Assembly (NCBI GenBank): GCA_016936075.1
Contig: JAFGPS010000192.1
Location: 1-59,050 of the forward strand
From: Sedimentisphaerales bacterium
GTDB lineage: Bacteria; Planctomycetota; Phycisphaerae; Sedimentisphaerales; Anaerobacaceae
Length of the DNA: 59,050 nucleotides
Reading direction: 5' to 3'
Part shown: one piece after another, positions 1 through 10,306 of the stretch
How positions within the stretch are numbered: position 1 is the first letter of the stretch
Layout of the letters: each line of letters starts with the position of its first letter
Notes under the pieces: generated by a model
What the model saw: the letters and a program-made list of their open reading frames with translations, nothing else
Databases searched by the model: none
What the model was told of the DNA's origin: nothing
Translations under genes and position numbers: made by a program

Positions 1-300
1 AAACATAGTGTAAAGCATCGCGCAAGTTAAAATGGGAAATATATTAAAATAATTTTAATAAGCAATTTTGGTGCCGAACACTATTGATAAATACTCCATT
101 ATTTTTCTTCATTTTCAATCAGGAAATATTCTTTTTTTCATTTTTTGGAGAAATTTATGCAACTATTTTTAGTTTTTAAGCGTCTCTACTATAAAACCTG
201 ATGAAATACTGCTGAAATACAGGAAATTCTGTTTGAAATGTTAAAATGGGATACCCTGGCTGGTATTTTTTAAAAAGTCTATACTGAAAAGGATATAAAA
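1..300. other. AT-rich non-coding stretch upstream of first gene
   Basis: No coding frame, RNA gene or strong hairpin is visible. The last bases hold an AAGGA ribosome-binding site close to the ATG at 301. A promoter is presumably present, but I cannot place one with confidence in such AT-rich sequence. Confidence 0.5.
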
Positions 301-729
301 ATGGTTAAACATGCAATTGGACTAAAATTTTTAGTTGTTTTAAGTTTTTTAGCTATTATCGCCGGCTGCAGTAAAAATAATGATGAAGTAGAGTCGCTAA
401 AAAAACAACTCACCAAAACTCAGGAAGATTTGGATTACTGGCAGGGAAGATACGATGCTTTAGCTGCTGACCTGAGAAACGCAAAAGCCTCCCAAAGAAA
501 CCTTGGTACACAGCTTAATAGTGTAGATGGTGTTTCCCAATCAATAGAGGAACAATTACAGATATATGCCCAGCAAATAACCAATTTCCAGGTTCAAATC
601 CAGCAACTTAACACCGTAGTTACTGAGCAGGAAGCTATTATAAACGAGCAGGAAGCCATCATAATTGATCAGGAAGCCGCTTTGCAGGAATTAATGGGCG
701 GTATAACTGACCAAACACCCTATTATTGA
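301..729 (+). CDS. Small coiled-coil lipoprotein
   Basis: A 142-aa protein of unknown function. It starts with a lipoprotein signal peptide: a hydrophobic stretch at about residues 9-21 followed by a lipobox ending AGC (Cys about 23), so it should be lipid-anchored in the envelope. The rest is heptad-rich and highly charged, with Gln/Glu-rich repeats of the type QEAIINEQEAIIIDQEAAL near the C-terminus, predicting a long coiled coil. The overall design resembles Lpp-like or SlyB/YgdI-like periplasmic tethers only in architecture; I recognise no family. The start is supported by AAGGA upstream. It is probably monocistronic, since the next gene is on the other strand. Confidence 0.75.
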   Translation: MVKHAIGLKFLVVLSFLAIIAGCSKNNDEVESLKKQLTKTQEDLDYWQGRYDALAADLRNAKASQRNLGTQLNSVDGVSQSIEEQLQIYAQQITNFQVQIQQLNTVVTEQEAIINEQEAIIIDQEAALQELMGGITDQTPYY

Positions 730-886
730 AAATTTATTAAAATCACTTGATATCTTTCTTTTCAGAATTTAATCGGCAAATCCTCTGTCTTTATTTTTTT
801 CGACAAGATAAGGAATTATCACAAGTAAGGGAAACTATTCACAAATTTCCATTTACCGATTGAATCCATTAGACGCAGTTTTATTA

Positions 887-1636
887 TTAAAGTTTTAAGC
901 TGATTCTTTTGTGAACTCTATCCCATGCTTGCGTTATCAGGAAGCTTTCTTCCATATTATCAATCATCGTTACAAACTTTTTCATTGGCACGGAAAAACT
1001 CAGGGTATTTTCAGATACATAAGGTCTGGCCGAAACATCGAACATACCCAGTACCGCTCTTGGATTTTCAGATTCTTTCTCAAGATAAGGATATTGAACT
1101 ATTGTCCCGCAACCGGCGGAAAATGGACAATAAACTCCGTTCGGATTATCTACATCGAAATTTGCCAAAGTGAACAAGCCGGAAAGGACGTCAGGATGAG
1201 CGAAAAAGATAACTACTTCAGGCTCATCGGATTCATCGAGCATGTCCCATCTTTTGAAAACAATATATTTTTTCGGAGCCTCGAACTTCGGTACCTTTTC
1301 AAATAACTTTTTTACAAGTTCTGGTGTTTTTCTATAACGCTCTCCTTCGAGCTTTCCGGGAATGCCGCACGAGAGAAAATACTCAAAGTTCGGCATAAGT
1401 TCCCGGCTGAATCCCAAATATCTTTTTCCGCCGAAACAGCCAATCGAATCGCAATCAAAACAAAGAGAAGTACCTGCCCTTACTTGTGATAGATCAGCCA
1501 TAATGCAACGATGCCCCAAAAGTGGAGTAACTTTTTTTACATTAGATATTTCATCGGTATAATAAAATATCACAGGAAGCTCACAACCACCAAAATACTT
1601 CTCCCAAAGCTCAATAAATTTTGTTTTATGGCTCAT
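887..1636 (-). CDS. DUF169 family protein
   Basis: A 249-aa cytoplasmic protein resembling the DUF169 (COG2043) family, whose biochemical role is not established. Visible hallmarks are the N-terminal PVIFYYTDE-like strand, a Cys-rich segment CFDCDSIGCFGG (about residues 58-69), and the later segment YCPFSAGCGTIVQYPY typical of the family. The conserved cysteines suggest metal or Fe-S binding, which is inference. A GGAAGGA ribosome-binding site precedes the ATG at 1636. The gene stands alone and its 5' end slightly overlaps the 3' end of a decayed transposase gene on the same strand. Confidence 0.75.
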   Translation of the reverse strand: MSHKTKFIELWEKYFGGCELPVIFYYTDEISNVKKVTPLLGHRCIMADLSQVRAGTSLCFDCDSIGCFGGKRYLGFSRELMPNFEYFLSCGIPGKLEGERYRKTPELVKKLFEKVPKFEAPKKYIVFKRWDMLDESDEPEVVIFFAHPDVLSGLFTLANFDVDNPNGVYCPFSAGCGTIVQYPYLEKESENPRAVLGMFDVSARPYVSENTLSFSVPMKKFVTMIDNMEESFLITQAWDRVHKRISLKL

Positions 1637-1977
1637 AATTGTTCCTTCCTATTTTTTCAGATGTAGAAAATTGATTCATTTCATCATTTTGCCAATTTAA
1701 TGGATTATTCACAATATAATTTCTAATTTTGTACAATGACTTTTCATCACGTATAATATGGTCATGAAAGTTGGATTGCCATAAAGATATTCATGTTGTT
1801 TGACAAAATTCGTTTACACGTTTTGCCATCGCTGATTTAAAACCGGCAACAAAAGATGAAATGGATTTTGGCATTCTATGTAGCCGTAAATATGCACGGC
1901 GTTGTAGAGACACACGGCCGTGCGTCTCTACTCTTCCAATTCTAATAAATATAAATTGTTCGCGAAAAAGGTCAAAT
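1626..1977 (-). pseudogene. Remnant of a REP-associated tyrosine (Y1/IS200-like) transposase
   Basis: Reading the minus strand in one frame from about 1977 to the TAA at 1626-1628 gives the C-terminal part of a RAYT transposase: a stretch around SISSFVAGFKSAMAKRVNEF, then WQSNFHDHIIRDEKSLYKIR and NYIVNNPLNW. The segment with the WQ-x-FHDHIIR and YI-x-NNP-x-W motifs is diagnostic of this family. The frame is broken by a TGA at 1791-1793, and the N-terminal half with the HUH metal motif is absent. A 28-bp REP-like palindrome lies inside the remnant (1904-1931). The element is dead; its last codons overlap the start of the DUF169 gene. Confidence 0.8.
1904..1931. repeat. REP-like palindrome within transposase remnant
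   Basis: A 28-bp near-perfect inverted repeat: GTAGAGAC at the left end, CACGGCCGTG at the centre and GTCTCTAC at the right. It differs from perfect symmetry at one base-pair position, which would be G-U in RNA. RAYT genes often contain or are flanked by such REP sequences, and this one sits in the variable region just upstream of the conserved C-terminal block. Confidence 0.75.
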
Positions 1978-2340
1978 TAGCGATTGAATTCATTAAAATC
2001 AAAGAGGAAAATAGCAACTAAACATGGTAATTATTAACGCTTTTGTCAACATAAACGTGAATACGGCCATGAAAAACCTTAATTTTCACGATTATGAGGA
2101 ATTTAAGAAGAATATTTCAATATTTTTTCCAGAAAGCTTAGTTTACTTGCAATTTAATTATATTGCTGTATAATGCCTATCGTAAATCTATTTAAAAAGA
2201 ATAATTGTTTTTTCTTTCCGAAGTCAGCTTTTTCCCATTTATGCGAAAGTTCAGATTTTAAAATAGAGACTCGAGCATGAATTTTTAAGAAAAATATAAA
2301 TGTTTGAGTCAGTTCAAATATATATTTTTTAGGATTATTT
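1978..2340. other. Non-coding region upstream of the helicase gene
   Basis: AT-rich sequence with no convincing ORF on either strand. A small TTTGA...TCAAA hairpin lies shortly before the helicase start, and TAGGA at about 2330 serves as ribosome-binding site. The long leader could be the site of cold or autoregulation known for some DEAD-box helicases, but nothing here demonstrates it. Confidence 0.4.
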
Positions 2341-3600
2341 ATGTCATTTACAAAATTTGGTCTTTCAGACCCATTAGTGCGCGGCATTCTCGCAACAGGT
2401 TATACCGCTCCAACCGAAATTCAATCTCAGGTTATTCCGGCCGCAATCGAAGGTAAGGATATCATTGGCTGCGCGCAGACAGGGACAGGTAAAACCGCCG
2501 CTTTCGTATTGCCGATTCTGGACAGGCTTGGCCACGAATCAGCATCAAAAAAACGAATAATAAAAGCACTTATACTAACTCCGACTCGAGAGCTTGCTCT
2601 TCAGGTTGAAAAATCGATACAAGGTTACGGCCGATACGCAGATGTAAAAACTCTTGCTGTTTTCGGCGGTGTTAAGATTAATAATCAGCTTAGTTCTCTC
2701 AAAAAAGGTGTTGATATTGTCGTAGCGACACCCGGGCGATTGATGGATCATATGAATCGACGCTCGATAGATGTCAAACATATAGAAATGCTCGTACTTG
2801 ATGAAGCTGACAGAATGCTGGATATGGGCTTTATTAACGATGTTCGCAAAATTGTTAACAGCCTGCCAAAGAATCGCCAGACAATGCTTTTTTCTGCAAC
2901 AATTTCACCAGAGATAAAAACTCTTTCTGCTGATATGCTCAATTCGCCTGAAATGTTTCAGATAGGCAAGCCAAGAAATCCAATTGAAACTATTACGCAG
3001 CATATTTATCCTGTTCGCAGGGAGCAGAAAATGGACCTTCTGATACATATGCTGAATAATTCACAGATGTACAGCGTGATGGTCTTTTCACGAACCAAGC
3101 ATGGAGCAGATAAAATCAATCGGCGTCTTAAAAAAGCCAACATTTCATCAGTTGCGATTCACTCGGATAGAACACAGAACCAGAGATTGCAGGCGATGGA
3201 TGGTTTCAGACGTGGCAAATTCCAGGTGATAGTTGCTACTGATATAGCCGCACGAGGAATAAATATCGAAGGAATCTCGCATGTGATAAATTTCGATGTC
3301 CCGGCTTTCCCAGAAGATTATATCCATCGTATCGGTCGTACCGGCCGCGCAGAAGCTCTGGGTGACGCAATCACGTTTGTTTCATACGATGAACAGAAGG
3401 CAATTCGCAAAATTGAGAGATTCATCGGGCAAGACTTAAATACTGAAGAATTCGAAGGCTTTGCTTATAAGAAATCCGATTCTTTGGAGCCGCTGCCTAA
3501 TGAAAAATCAAAACGACCGCATCAAGCAAAAACGGCTCCTAAAATTGGCCAAAAAACACATCCTGCACGAAGAAGAAGAAGGTCAATAAAACGCAGATAA
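2341..3600 (+). CDS. DEAD-box ATP-dependent RNA helicase (RhlE/CsdA-like)
   Basis: A 419-aa cytoplasmic RNA helicase that unwinds short RNA duplexes using ATP. All core motifs are present in order: Q motif with FTKFGLSDPL near the N-terminus, Walker A AQTGTGKT (about 46-53), PTRELA, DEAD (about 154-157), SAT, and in RecA domain 2 ATDIAARGIN and HRIGRTGRA. After the helicase core (about residue 375) comes a short basic tail ending in a run of arginines and lysines, typical of RhlE-type proteins that use the tail for RNA contact. Likely roles are ribosome assembly or RNA decay at low temperature. The downstream 66-aa gene follows after 52 bp. Confidence 0.93.
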   Translation: MSFTKFGLSDPLVRGILATGYTAPTEIQSQVIPAAIEGKDIIGCAQTGTGKTAAFVLPILDRLGHESASKKRIIKALILTPTRELALQVEKSIQGYGRYADVKTLAVFGGVKINNQLSSLKKGVDIVVATPGRLMDHMNRRSIDVKHIEMLVLDEADRMLDMGFINDVRKIVNSLPKNRQTMLFSATISPEIKTLSADMLNSPEMFQIGKPRNPIETITQHIYPVRREQKMDLLIHMLNNSQMYSVMVFSRTKHGADKINRRLKKANISSVAIHSDRTQNQRLQAMDGFRRGKFQVIVATDIAARGINIEGISHVINFDVPAFPEDYIHRIGRTGRAEALGDAITFVSYDEQKAIRKIERFIGQDLNTEEFEGFAYKKSDSLEPLPNEKSKRPHQAKTAPKIGQKTHPARRRRRSIKRR

Positions 3601-3652
3601 CGATAAATGAATATTAATTTTGCATAAAAAAAGCATTCGGGGAAGAATCTTT

Positions 3653-3853
3653 ATGAAGTTTGCAGGGCTTACCGACGATCAAAAAAAGATAAAAGCCGAG
3701 CTTGGAAATCCGGCTGATTTCAAAGTAATGCAGCAATTTACTTCCGAATATTCAGCAAAGCAATGGGAAAAGAGAATGTATGCACATGGATATGAAAAGG
3801 ATAAAAAAGGTACAGGCTGGAAATACGGCTACACCTTTTCGGTCCGGCGTTAA
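3653..3853 (+). CDS. Small basic hypothetical protein
   Basis: A 66-aa soluble protein rich in Lys, Tyr and Trp. Family not recognised. I chose the ATG at 3653 because GGGGAAG lies just upstream; an in-frame TTG at 3620 would give 11 extra residues with no supporting site. The stop at 3851-3853 is 4 bp before the hemW start, so the two genes are probably co-transcribed with the helicase. The C-terminal half (KQWEKRMYAHGYEKDKKGTG) is reminiscent of small nucleic-acid-binding modules, but that is only an impression. Confidence 0.6.
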   Translation: MKFAGLTDDQKKIKAELGNPADFKVMQQFTSEYSAKQWEKRMYAHGYEKDKKGTGWKYGYTFSVRR

Positions 3854-3857
3854 TTCG

Positions 3858-4994
3858 ATGTGTCGTACAAGTCAAAACAGTTCAGGACTCTATGCGCATA
3901 TACCTTTCTGTAAGAGTAAATGCGCATATTGCAATTTTTATTCTGAGCCAGTAAGTTTGCATGATACAAATCGTCTGGTTCAGGCATTACTCAAAGAACT
4001 GTCGCAGGCTGATACTCGCTTAGTTCGTACAATTTACATTGGAGGCGGCTCACCTTCATGTCTGCCTTTATCGGAATTGGAAGAACTTGTGAAAGCGATA
4101 AGAAGCAAATGTCCTAACTTCGTTGAGTTTACAATCGAATGCAATCCAGGCCAGGTAAATCCTGAAATGCTTGAACTTTTATATAATCTTGGTGTAAATC
4201 GTATTTCGATTGGCGCTCAGTCTTTCGATGATAATGAATTGAAATGTCTCGGACGTATCCATAACTCAAAAGCAATAGAAACGGCAATGTATCAAGCAAG
4301 ACAGGTTGGATTTAAAAATATTTCTCTCGACCTTATCTTTGCGATTTGCGGCTCTACACTACAAAAATGGCAAGAAAGTCTTGACCATGCAATAGCTCTG
4401 AATCCGGAACATATTTCTGCATACTCTCTGACAATTGAACCAGAAACGCCTTTGGGAAAAGCGATTGAAGAAGGCAAATTTTCTGCAATAGACGAATCTA
4501 CAGACAGAGCAATGTACGAACAAACTATCGATGTTCTCACAAAAGCAGGTTATGAGCATTATGAAATTTCCAATTTCGCAAAACCCGGCTATGAATGTCA
4601 GCACAATATAGGTTATTGGCAAAACAGGCCTTATATTGGTATTGGACCTGCTGCGGCTTCTTCTACAGGAACGTGCAGAATGCAGAACTTTTCTGACATT
4701 AAAACTTATGTAAATGCTATAGAATCAGGCCAAAGCTGCGTTGAAGAATCTATTTTAATTAGTGATATAGAGCGGATTTGCGAAACAGCAGTATTGAATC
4801 TTCGGACAATATATGGTATTGATATTGAAGAATTTAAGCAGTTTACAGGGCAGAACCCTTGTCTGCTTTTTGAAGAACCTATTAGAATACATTGTGAACA
4901 AGGATTATTGAATATTGAAAACAATCGCATATTTCTGACAGCGAAGGCATTGCCGATTGCGGATTATGTATTGTGCGATTTCGCATCGCTGTAG
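3858..4994 (+). CDS. hemW: Radical SAM heme chaperone HemW (HemN-like)
   Basis: A 378-aa protein of the HemN/HemW radical SAM family. HemW inserts heme into target proteins; older annotations call it oxygen-independent coproporphyrinogen III oxidase. The 4Fe-4S site is visible near the N-terminus as HIPFCKSKCAYCNFYS (CxxxCxxCxF). Next comes the SAM-binding IYIGGGSPSCL (the family usually has GGGTPS), then TIECNPGQ and RISIGAQSF. The C-terminal HemN domain follows HYEISNFAKPGYECQHN. I chose the ATG at 3858 because the motif then falls at the usual distance from the start; the frame is open upstream to 3780 through the preceding gene. Confidence 0.9.
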   Translation: MCRTSQNSSGLYAHIPFCKSKCAYCNFYSEPVSLHDTNRLVQALLKELSQADTRLVRTIYIGGGSPSCLPLSELEELVKAIRSKCPNFVEFTIECNPGQVNPEMLELLYNLGVNRISIGAQSFDDNELKCLGRIHNSKAIETAMYQARQVGFKNISLDLIFAICGSTLQKWQESLDHAIALNPEHISAYSLTIEPETPLGKAIEEGKFSAIDESTDRAMYEQTIDVLTKAGYEHYEISNFAKPGYECQHNIGYWQNRPYIGIGPAAASSTGTCRMQNFSDIKTYVNAIESGQSCVEESILISDIERICETAVLNLRTIYGIDIEEFKQFTGQNPCLLFEEPIRIHCEQGLLNIENNRIFLTAKALPIADYVLCDFASL

Positions 4995-5028
4995 GAATAT
5001 TTGAAATATACAACAGGAACACTATTTT

Positions 5029-6825
5029 ATGGATACTCGTTATATAAGGAATTTTTCAATCGTAGCTCATATTGACCACGGCAAAAGTACTTTAGCCGAC
5101 CGTATGCTGGAAATCACCGGCACGATTACCTCCCGTGAAGCACAGGACCAAATGCTTGATGATATGGATCTCGAACGCGAACGCGGCATAACAATCAAAG
5201 CTTCCGCCGTGACTATGAACTACGAATACGAAGGGCATAATTATATGCTCAATCTTATTGACACACCCGGCCATGTTGACTTTCATTATGAAGTATCCAG
5301 AGCTTTAGCTGCGTGCGAAGGCGCCTTGCTTGTAGTCGATGCAACTCAGGGAGTTCAGGCTCAGACTGTTGCAAACGCTTACCTTGCTGTAGAAAGCGGT
5401 GCCGAGCTTATGGGTGTTATAAATAAAGTCGATTTGCCTTCGGCACAACCTGATGTCGTAGGCGAAGAAATCGAACATGTTTTAGGTGTAAAAAAAGGCG
5501 AGTGTTTCCATATCAGTGCCAAAACTGGTAAAGGAGTAAAAGAAGTTCTGGATGCGATATGTGCTTTCTTGCCTGAGCCAAAAGACCTTTCCAATGAAAA
5601 AACTCAGGCTCTTATTTTCGATAGTCACTTCGATGAATACAGAGGAGTGATTTGTTATGTGCGTGTTTTTTCCGGCAAGCTCAAACTTAAGCAGAAAGTA
5701 CGCTTAATGGGTACAGGCCGAACTTATCTCATCACAGAGATTGGAAAATTCTGTCCCAAGATGAAACCAACAGGTGAATTAGGCACCGGTGAAGTAGGTT
5801 ATTTAATAAGCAATATTAAGACACTTGGCGATGTCACTGTCGGTGATACAATTACAGACGATGCCGAACCAGCTCAAAAGGCATTGGAAAAATACACGCC
5901 GCCTTTACAGATGGTATTCTCAGATTTTTATCCCGACACTAACACTGACTATCCCAAGTTGCGAGGTGCTTTTGACAAACTTGCACTCAATGACGCGAGT
6001 TTCTCATTCGTACCGCAAAATTCACCTGCTCTTGGCTTTGGTTTCAGATGCGGCTTTCTCGGTTTGCTCCATATGGAAATTATCCAGGAAAGGCTCGAAC
6101 GTGAGAACGATATCGGTGTTGTACAAACCGCACCGAGTGTCAGCTATGAAGTTGTAACACATGACGGCAAAGTCACGAAGATCGATTCGCCGAGCCAGCT
6201 TCCCGACCGAACTCATATCGAAGAACTTCGCGAACCGTTCGTCCGGCTGGAAATTATTACAGGCACTGATTCAATCGGAAACGTTATGAAACTTGCTGAA
6301 GAACGCCGATGCAAGCTGGTTAAAACAGATTACCTTGGCCCGACACGAGTAATAATGGAATACAAAGCACCATTGGCTGAAATTGTATATGATTTTTACG
6401 ACCTGCTCAAAAGTATAAGTCATGGCTATGGCACCATGGATTACGAATTTATGGGCTTTGAAAAAAGTAATCTTGTCAAAATTGATATTCTTATTAATGG
6501 TAACCCAGTTGATGCATTGTCACTGATTGTACATAGAGACAATGCCGAGCAGAGGGGAAGAAAGTTGATTATTAAACTTCGAAGAGCAATTCCTCGTCAC
6601 CAGTTTGAAATTCCACTCCAGGTCGCAATAGGTGGTAAGATAATCGCACGCGAAACTATCAAAGCATTCAGAAAAGATGTCACAGCGAAATTATACGGCG
6701 GCGATGTCACTCGAAAAATGAAAGTACTCAAAAAGCAAAAAGAAGGCAAAAAGAGAATGAAGAGCATTGGGAACGTCCAAATTCCCCAGAAAGCCTTTAT
6801 GAGCATTCTCGACACGAGCGACTAA
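5029..6825 (+). CDS. lepA: Elongation factor 4 (LepA), ribosome back-translocase
   Basis: A 598-aa translational GTPase of standard LepA length. G1 is AHIDHGKST, G2 lies around RERGITIKA, G3 is DTPGHVDF, G4 is NKVDLP and G5 is SAKTGKG. These are followed by domain II, the EF-G-like domains, and the LepA-specific C-terminal domain ending in the KRMKSIGNVQIPQKAF region. EF4 binds ribosomes in the pre- or post-translocation state and aids translation under stress. It begins 34 bp after hemW on the same strand. The lepA-hemW neighbourhood is common in bacteria, although here hemW comes first. Confidence 0.97.
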   Translation: MDTRYIRNFSIVAHIDHGKSTLADRMLEITGTITSREAQDQMLDDMDLERERGITIKASAVTMNYEYEGHNYMLNLIDTPGHVDFHYEVSRALAACEGALLVVDATQGVQAQTVANAYLAVESGAELMGVINKVDLPSAQPDVVGEEIEHVLGVKKGECFHISAKTGKGVKEVLDAICAFLPEPKDLSNEKTQALIFDSHFDEYRGVICYVRVFSGKLKLKQKVRLMGTGRTYLITEIGKFCPKMKPTGELGTGEVGYLISNIKTLGDVTVGDTITDDAEPAQKALEKYTPPLQMVFSDFYPDTNTDYPKLRGAFDKLALNDASFSFVPQNSPALGFGFRCGFLGLLHMEIIQERLERENDIGVVQTAPSVSYEVVTHDGKVTKIDSPSQLPDRTHIEELREPFVRLEIITGTDSIGNVMKLAEERRCKLVKTDYLGPTRVIMEYKAPLAEIVYDFYDLLKSISHGYGTMDYEFMGFEKSNLVKIDILINGNPVDALSLIVHRDNAEQRGRKLIIKLRRAIPRHQFEIPLQVAIGGKIIARETIKAFRKDVTAKLYGGDVTRKMKVLKKQKEGKKRMKSIGNVQIPQKAFMSILDTSD

Positions 6826-6863
6826 CGAATATTTTAATAGCGATTATTCCTCTTTTTCGTTTT

Positions 6864-8813
6864 CTATTGCGTTACCTTCACAACACCAACTGAAAAAGCC
6901 GGCATTGAAAATTTTACGATTTTATTTTCAACAACAACGGCAGAAGGAATCACTTTAATATTGTCGGATTGTTCAAGAGAATTCCTCGTGTTTTCATCTT
7001 CGGGTGCTACCATTTGCATTGTTGCAGAACCTGGAACGAAGTCACCATCGAGTATAATCGAAGTTTCAATTGCGCTATCGGTAGGATTCACCGCTTTAAG
7101 GAATACTGTCTTTTTATCTTCTGAACGTGTTGCGACAAAATTCAATGGACGATCAGGGCCATCGACCGAGAGCAAATTCGGAGCAAAAGAGTCACGCCAC
7201 ATTTTCATAACAACGTAATTTCCGGCCGGGAACCATGTGCTCTGGTCAAAATTAATCAAAGCATTGTCCCAAGAATCAGTGACACCCTGCTTACGCATAA
7301 ACAGGGCCGGACACGTCATAGTGACAATATCACTGAGTCTTTCAAATGCGTTGAGAATACCACCGGCATAGAGACCGACGTGCCAGTCGTTTTTGTACCG
7401 GCTTGTGGTGAGGTTCCACTCGGAGACGTAAATTTTAATATCTGGATTTTCAGATTTCTTGATAATCTCGCCGCGACCCCTGAGAAATTCTTCGTATCTA
7501 TATGGATCGCCGGAAAAATCAGGCTCAAAAGCAATACCATTGTAATAATGAGGCGACAAGATATCGAAAAGCGTGCCCGCGTCTTCGATAATTCGCGGGT
7601 CCCAGTTGCGGTTTGCCTGCTGATTACCTTCGCCTGGACCTGTATCGTAGCCGTAGCTTCCCGCTACCGAAAGTTTCAGGTTCGGATATTTCTCTCGTAT
7701 CGGCGGGCAGAAGTTTTTAACTATTTCGAGATAGCGAGGATACTCCATCATGAGCCACGGTTCATTATCAATCTCAAGCGTTTTCAAAACATACGGTTCA
7801 GGGTGACCGTTTTCTGCTCGCATTCTGCCATATTCAGTCGTCGTGTCACCCATACAATATTCAAGCCAGTTGAGAGCATCTTCCACGCCGCGGGCAGTAT
7901 TGAGAACAAGAATCGGTTCGGCGCCAACTTTTTCGCAGAACTGACAGAATTCATCTGTACCGAATTGATATGTATCGCGGTCGTTCCATTGCTCAGTTGG
8001 ATGCGGCAGGCGTTTTTCACGTGGCCCAATCGCATTTTGCCAGATGTATCGATTTGCAAAACTACCACCCGGCCAACGAATTGACGCAGGTTTCAAATCA
8101 GCTATTGCTTTGTACAAATCAGGACGATAGCCGCCAATAGTAAGAGACGAATCAGAGAATAATGAAATCTGGTCAATATTAACTATACCTGACGGCGGAG
8201 AACCGATTGTTAATGATGCCGCATTTATCGTCTTGGAAGCAGTAAACTCAATAACATACTTTTTCCATTCGCCTGTCAAGCCAGTGATGTTCTTTTGCAA
8301 AAAATATGATTTATTTTCACTGAAGCCTACAGATATAGTTCCACTTCCATATGCATAAAAAGATAGTGTATATTTTTCTCCTTCTTTTAGAGCAATATTA
8401 TTCTGACAAATTCCCGGACCAGTAGCAGAATCTCCCCCAACCTTAGCTTGAATTTTAATGGACACATCCGCATTGAAAGGATTGTCCCTGTCAATTGACA
8501 CTTCATCAAAATCACCGACAAATTCCCAGTTTCGAGGTGGATTTATCGTGTTTGTTGCGACAGAGCCTCTTCTACCTCGCCCACCTCTTCTATTTCCGGC
8601 TGGTGAAACTTCAAGTGTTCCGTTTAAAATCTGGTCACCCCATAGGCCGCCGTGAACTGAATTGAAGATATGTTCGAGGAATTGGCCGTAGATACCATCG
8701 CTTATAGTACCCGTAGTCTGGTCGGTATGAACGGTAAGTGATAATTGGGCTTCGACTGGAGAGATTATTATAAATCCAGTAATGATAAGGATTAACGCTT
8801 TAGATACTTTCAT
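6864..8813 (-). CDS. Secreted alpha-L-arabinofuranosidase, GH51
   Basis: A glycoside hydrolase releasing terminal L-arabinofuranose from arabinoxylan or arabinan. A signal peptide is followed by the GH51 start QFLEHIFNSVHGGLWGDQIL and a CBM4-like beta-rich segment (about residues 95-225). The catalytic (beta/alpha)8 barrel has acid/base Glu in EIDNEPW (about 351) and nucleophile Glu in YVSEWN (about 465), and a C-terminal beta domain closes the protein. SIRWPGGSFANRY is also typical. The ATG at 8813 fits the GGAGG site; the ATG at 8822 is only 1 base from it. A small Arg/Gly insertion (NRRGGRGRRGS, about residue 75) echoes the glycine-rich inserts of the divergent neighbouring esterases. Confidence 0.93.
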   Translation of the reverse strand: MKVSKALILIITGFIIISPVEAQLSLTVHTDQTTGTISDGIYGQFLEHIFNSVHGGLWGDQILNGTLEVSPAGNRRGGRGRRGSVATNTINPPRNWEFVGDFDEVSIDRDNPFNADVSIKIQAKVGGDSATGPGICQNNIALKEGEKYTLSFYAYGSGTISVGFSENKSYFLQKNITGLTGEWKKYVIEFTASKTINAASLTIGSPPSGIVNIDQISLFSDSSLTIGGYRPDLYKAIADLKPASIRWPGGSFANRYIWQNAIGPREKRLPHPTEQWNDRDTYQFGTDEFCQFCEKVGAEPILVLNTARGVEDALNWLEYCMGDTTTEYGRMRAENGHPEPYVLKTLEIDNEPWLMMEYPRYLEIVKNFCPPIREKYPNLKLSVAGSYGYDTGPGEGNQQANRNWDPRIIEDAGTLFDILSPHYYNGIAFEPDFSGDPYRYEEFLRGRGEIIKKSENPDIKIYVSEWNLTTSRYKNDWHVGLYAGGILNAFERLSDIVTMTCPALFMRKQGVTDSWDNALINFDQSTWFPAGNYVVMKMWRDSFAPNLLSVDGPDRPLNFVATRSEDKKTVFLKAVNPTDSAIETSIILDGDFVPGSATMQMVAPEDENTRNSLEQSDNIKVIPSAVVVENKIVKFSMPAFSVGVVKVTQ

Positions 8814-9083
8814 TTCAGGCATGCCTCCAAAAAGTTTTTACTTTTCTCATTATTTAAAAATGCTCATTATTTCGCAATTTACTTTACAGAAAATACGCAT
8901 CTCTCGCAAGATTTATTCAATATTATGTGTCAAAGAAACTGCCCTAATTGAAAAATAATTGTTGAAATAGATAAAATTAACGTTAGAATCTTATCTATAC
9001 GTATTGAAATCGAATTTAGATTTAGAGGGCTTTTTGTTTCATTTTCAATGAAGGCATCCAGCGTTATTGATTGAGGAGATTGA

Positions 9084-10226
<1,143 letters not shown>

Positions 10227-10243
10227 ATTTATAATAAGAATAA

Positions 10244-10268
10244 ATCTGAGTCAATGTGACAATCAGAT
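10244..10268 (+). repeat. Intergenic hairpin repeat, copy 1
   Basis: A 25-nt stem-loop in the spacer between the first and second hydrolase genes: ATCTG pairs with CAGAT and GTCA with TGAC. Nearly the same hairpin occurs at 11397-11421 in the next spacer. It may be an mRNA-processing, stability or regulatory element. Confidence 0.6.
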
Positions 10269-10306
10269 ATAGTAAAAAAACCGAAAATAATTAAGGAGGT
10301 TTCAAA

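Noticed and set aside
911..1306. 131-aa plus-strand frame opposite the DUF169 gene
   Set aside because: Shadow frame with no family or ribosome-binding site; the minus-strand gene fits DUF169 throughout.
7380..8084. 234-aa plus-strand frame within the arabinofuranosidase gene
   Set aside because: Antisense shadow of a well-supported GH51 gene; no recognisable domain.
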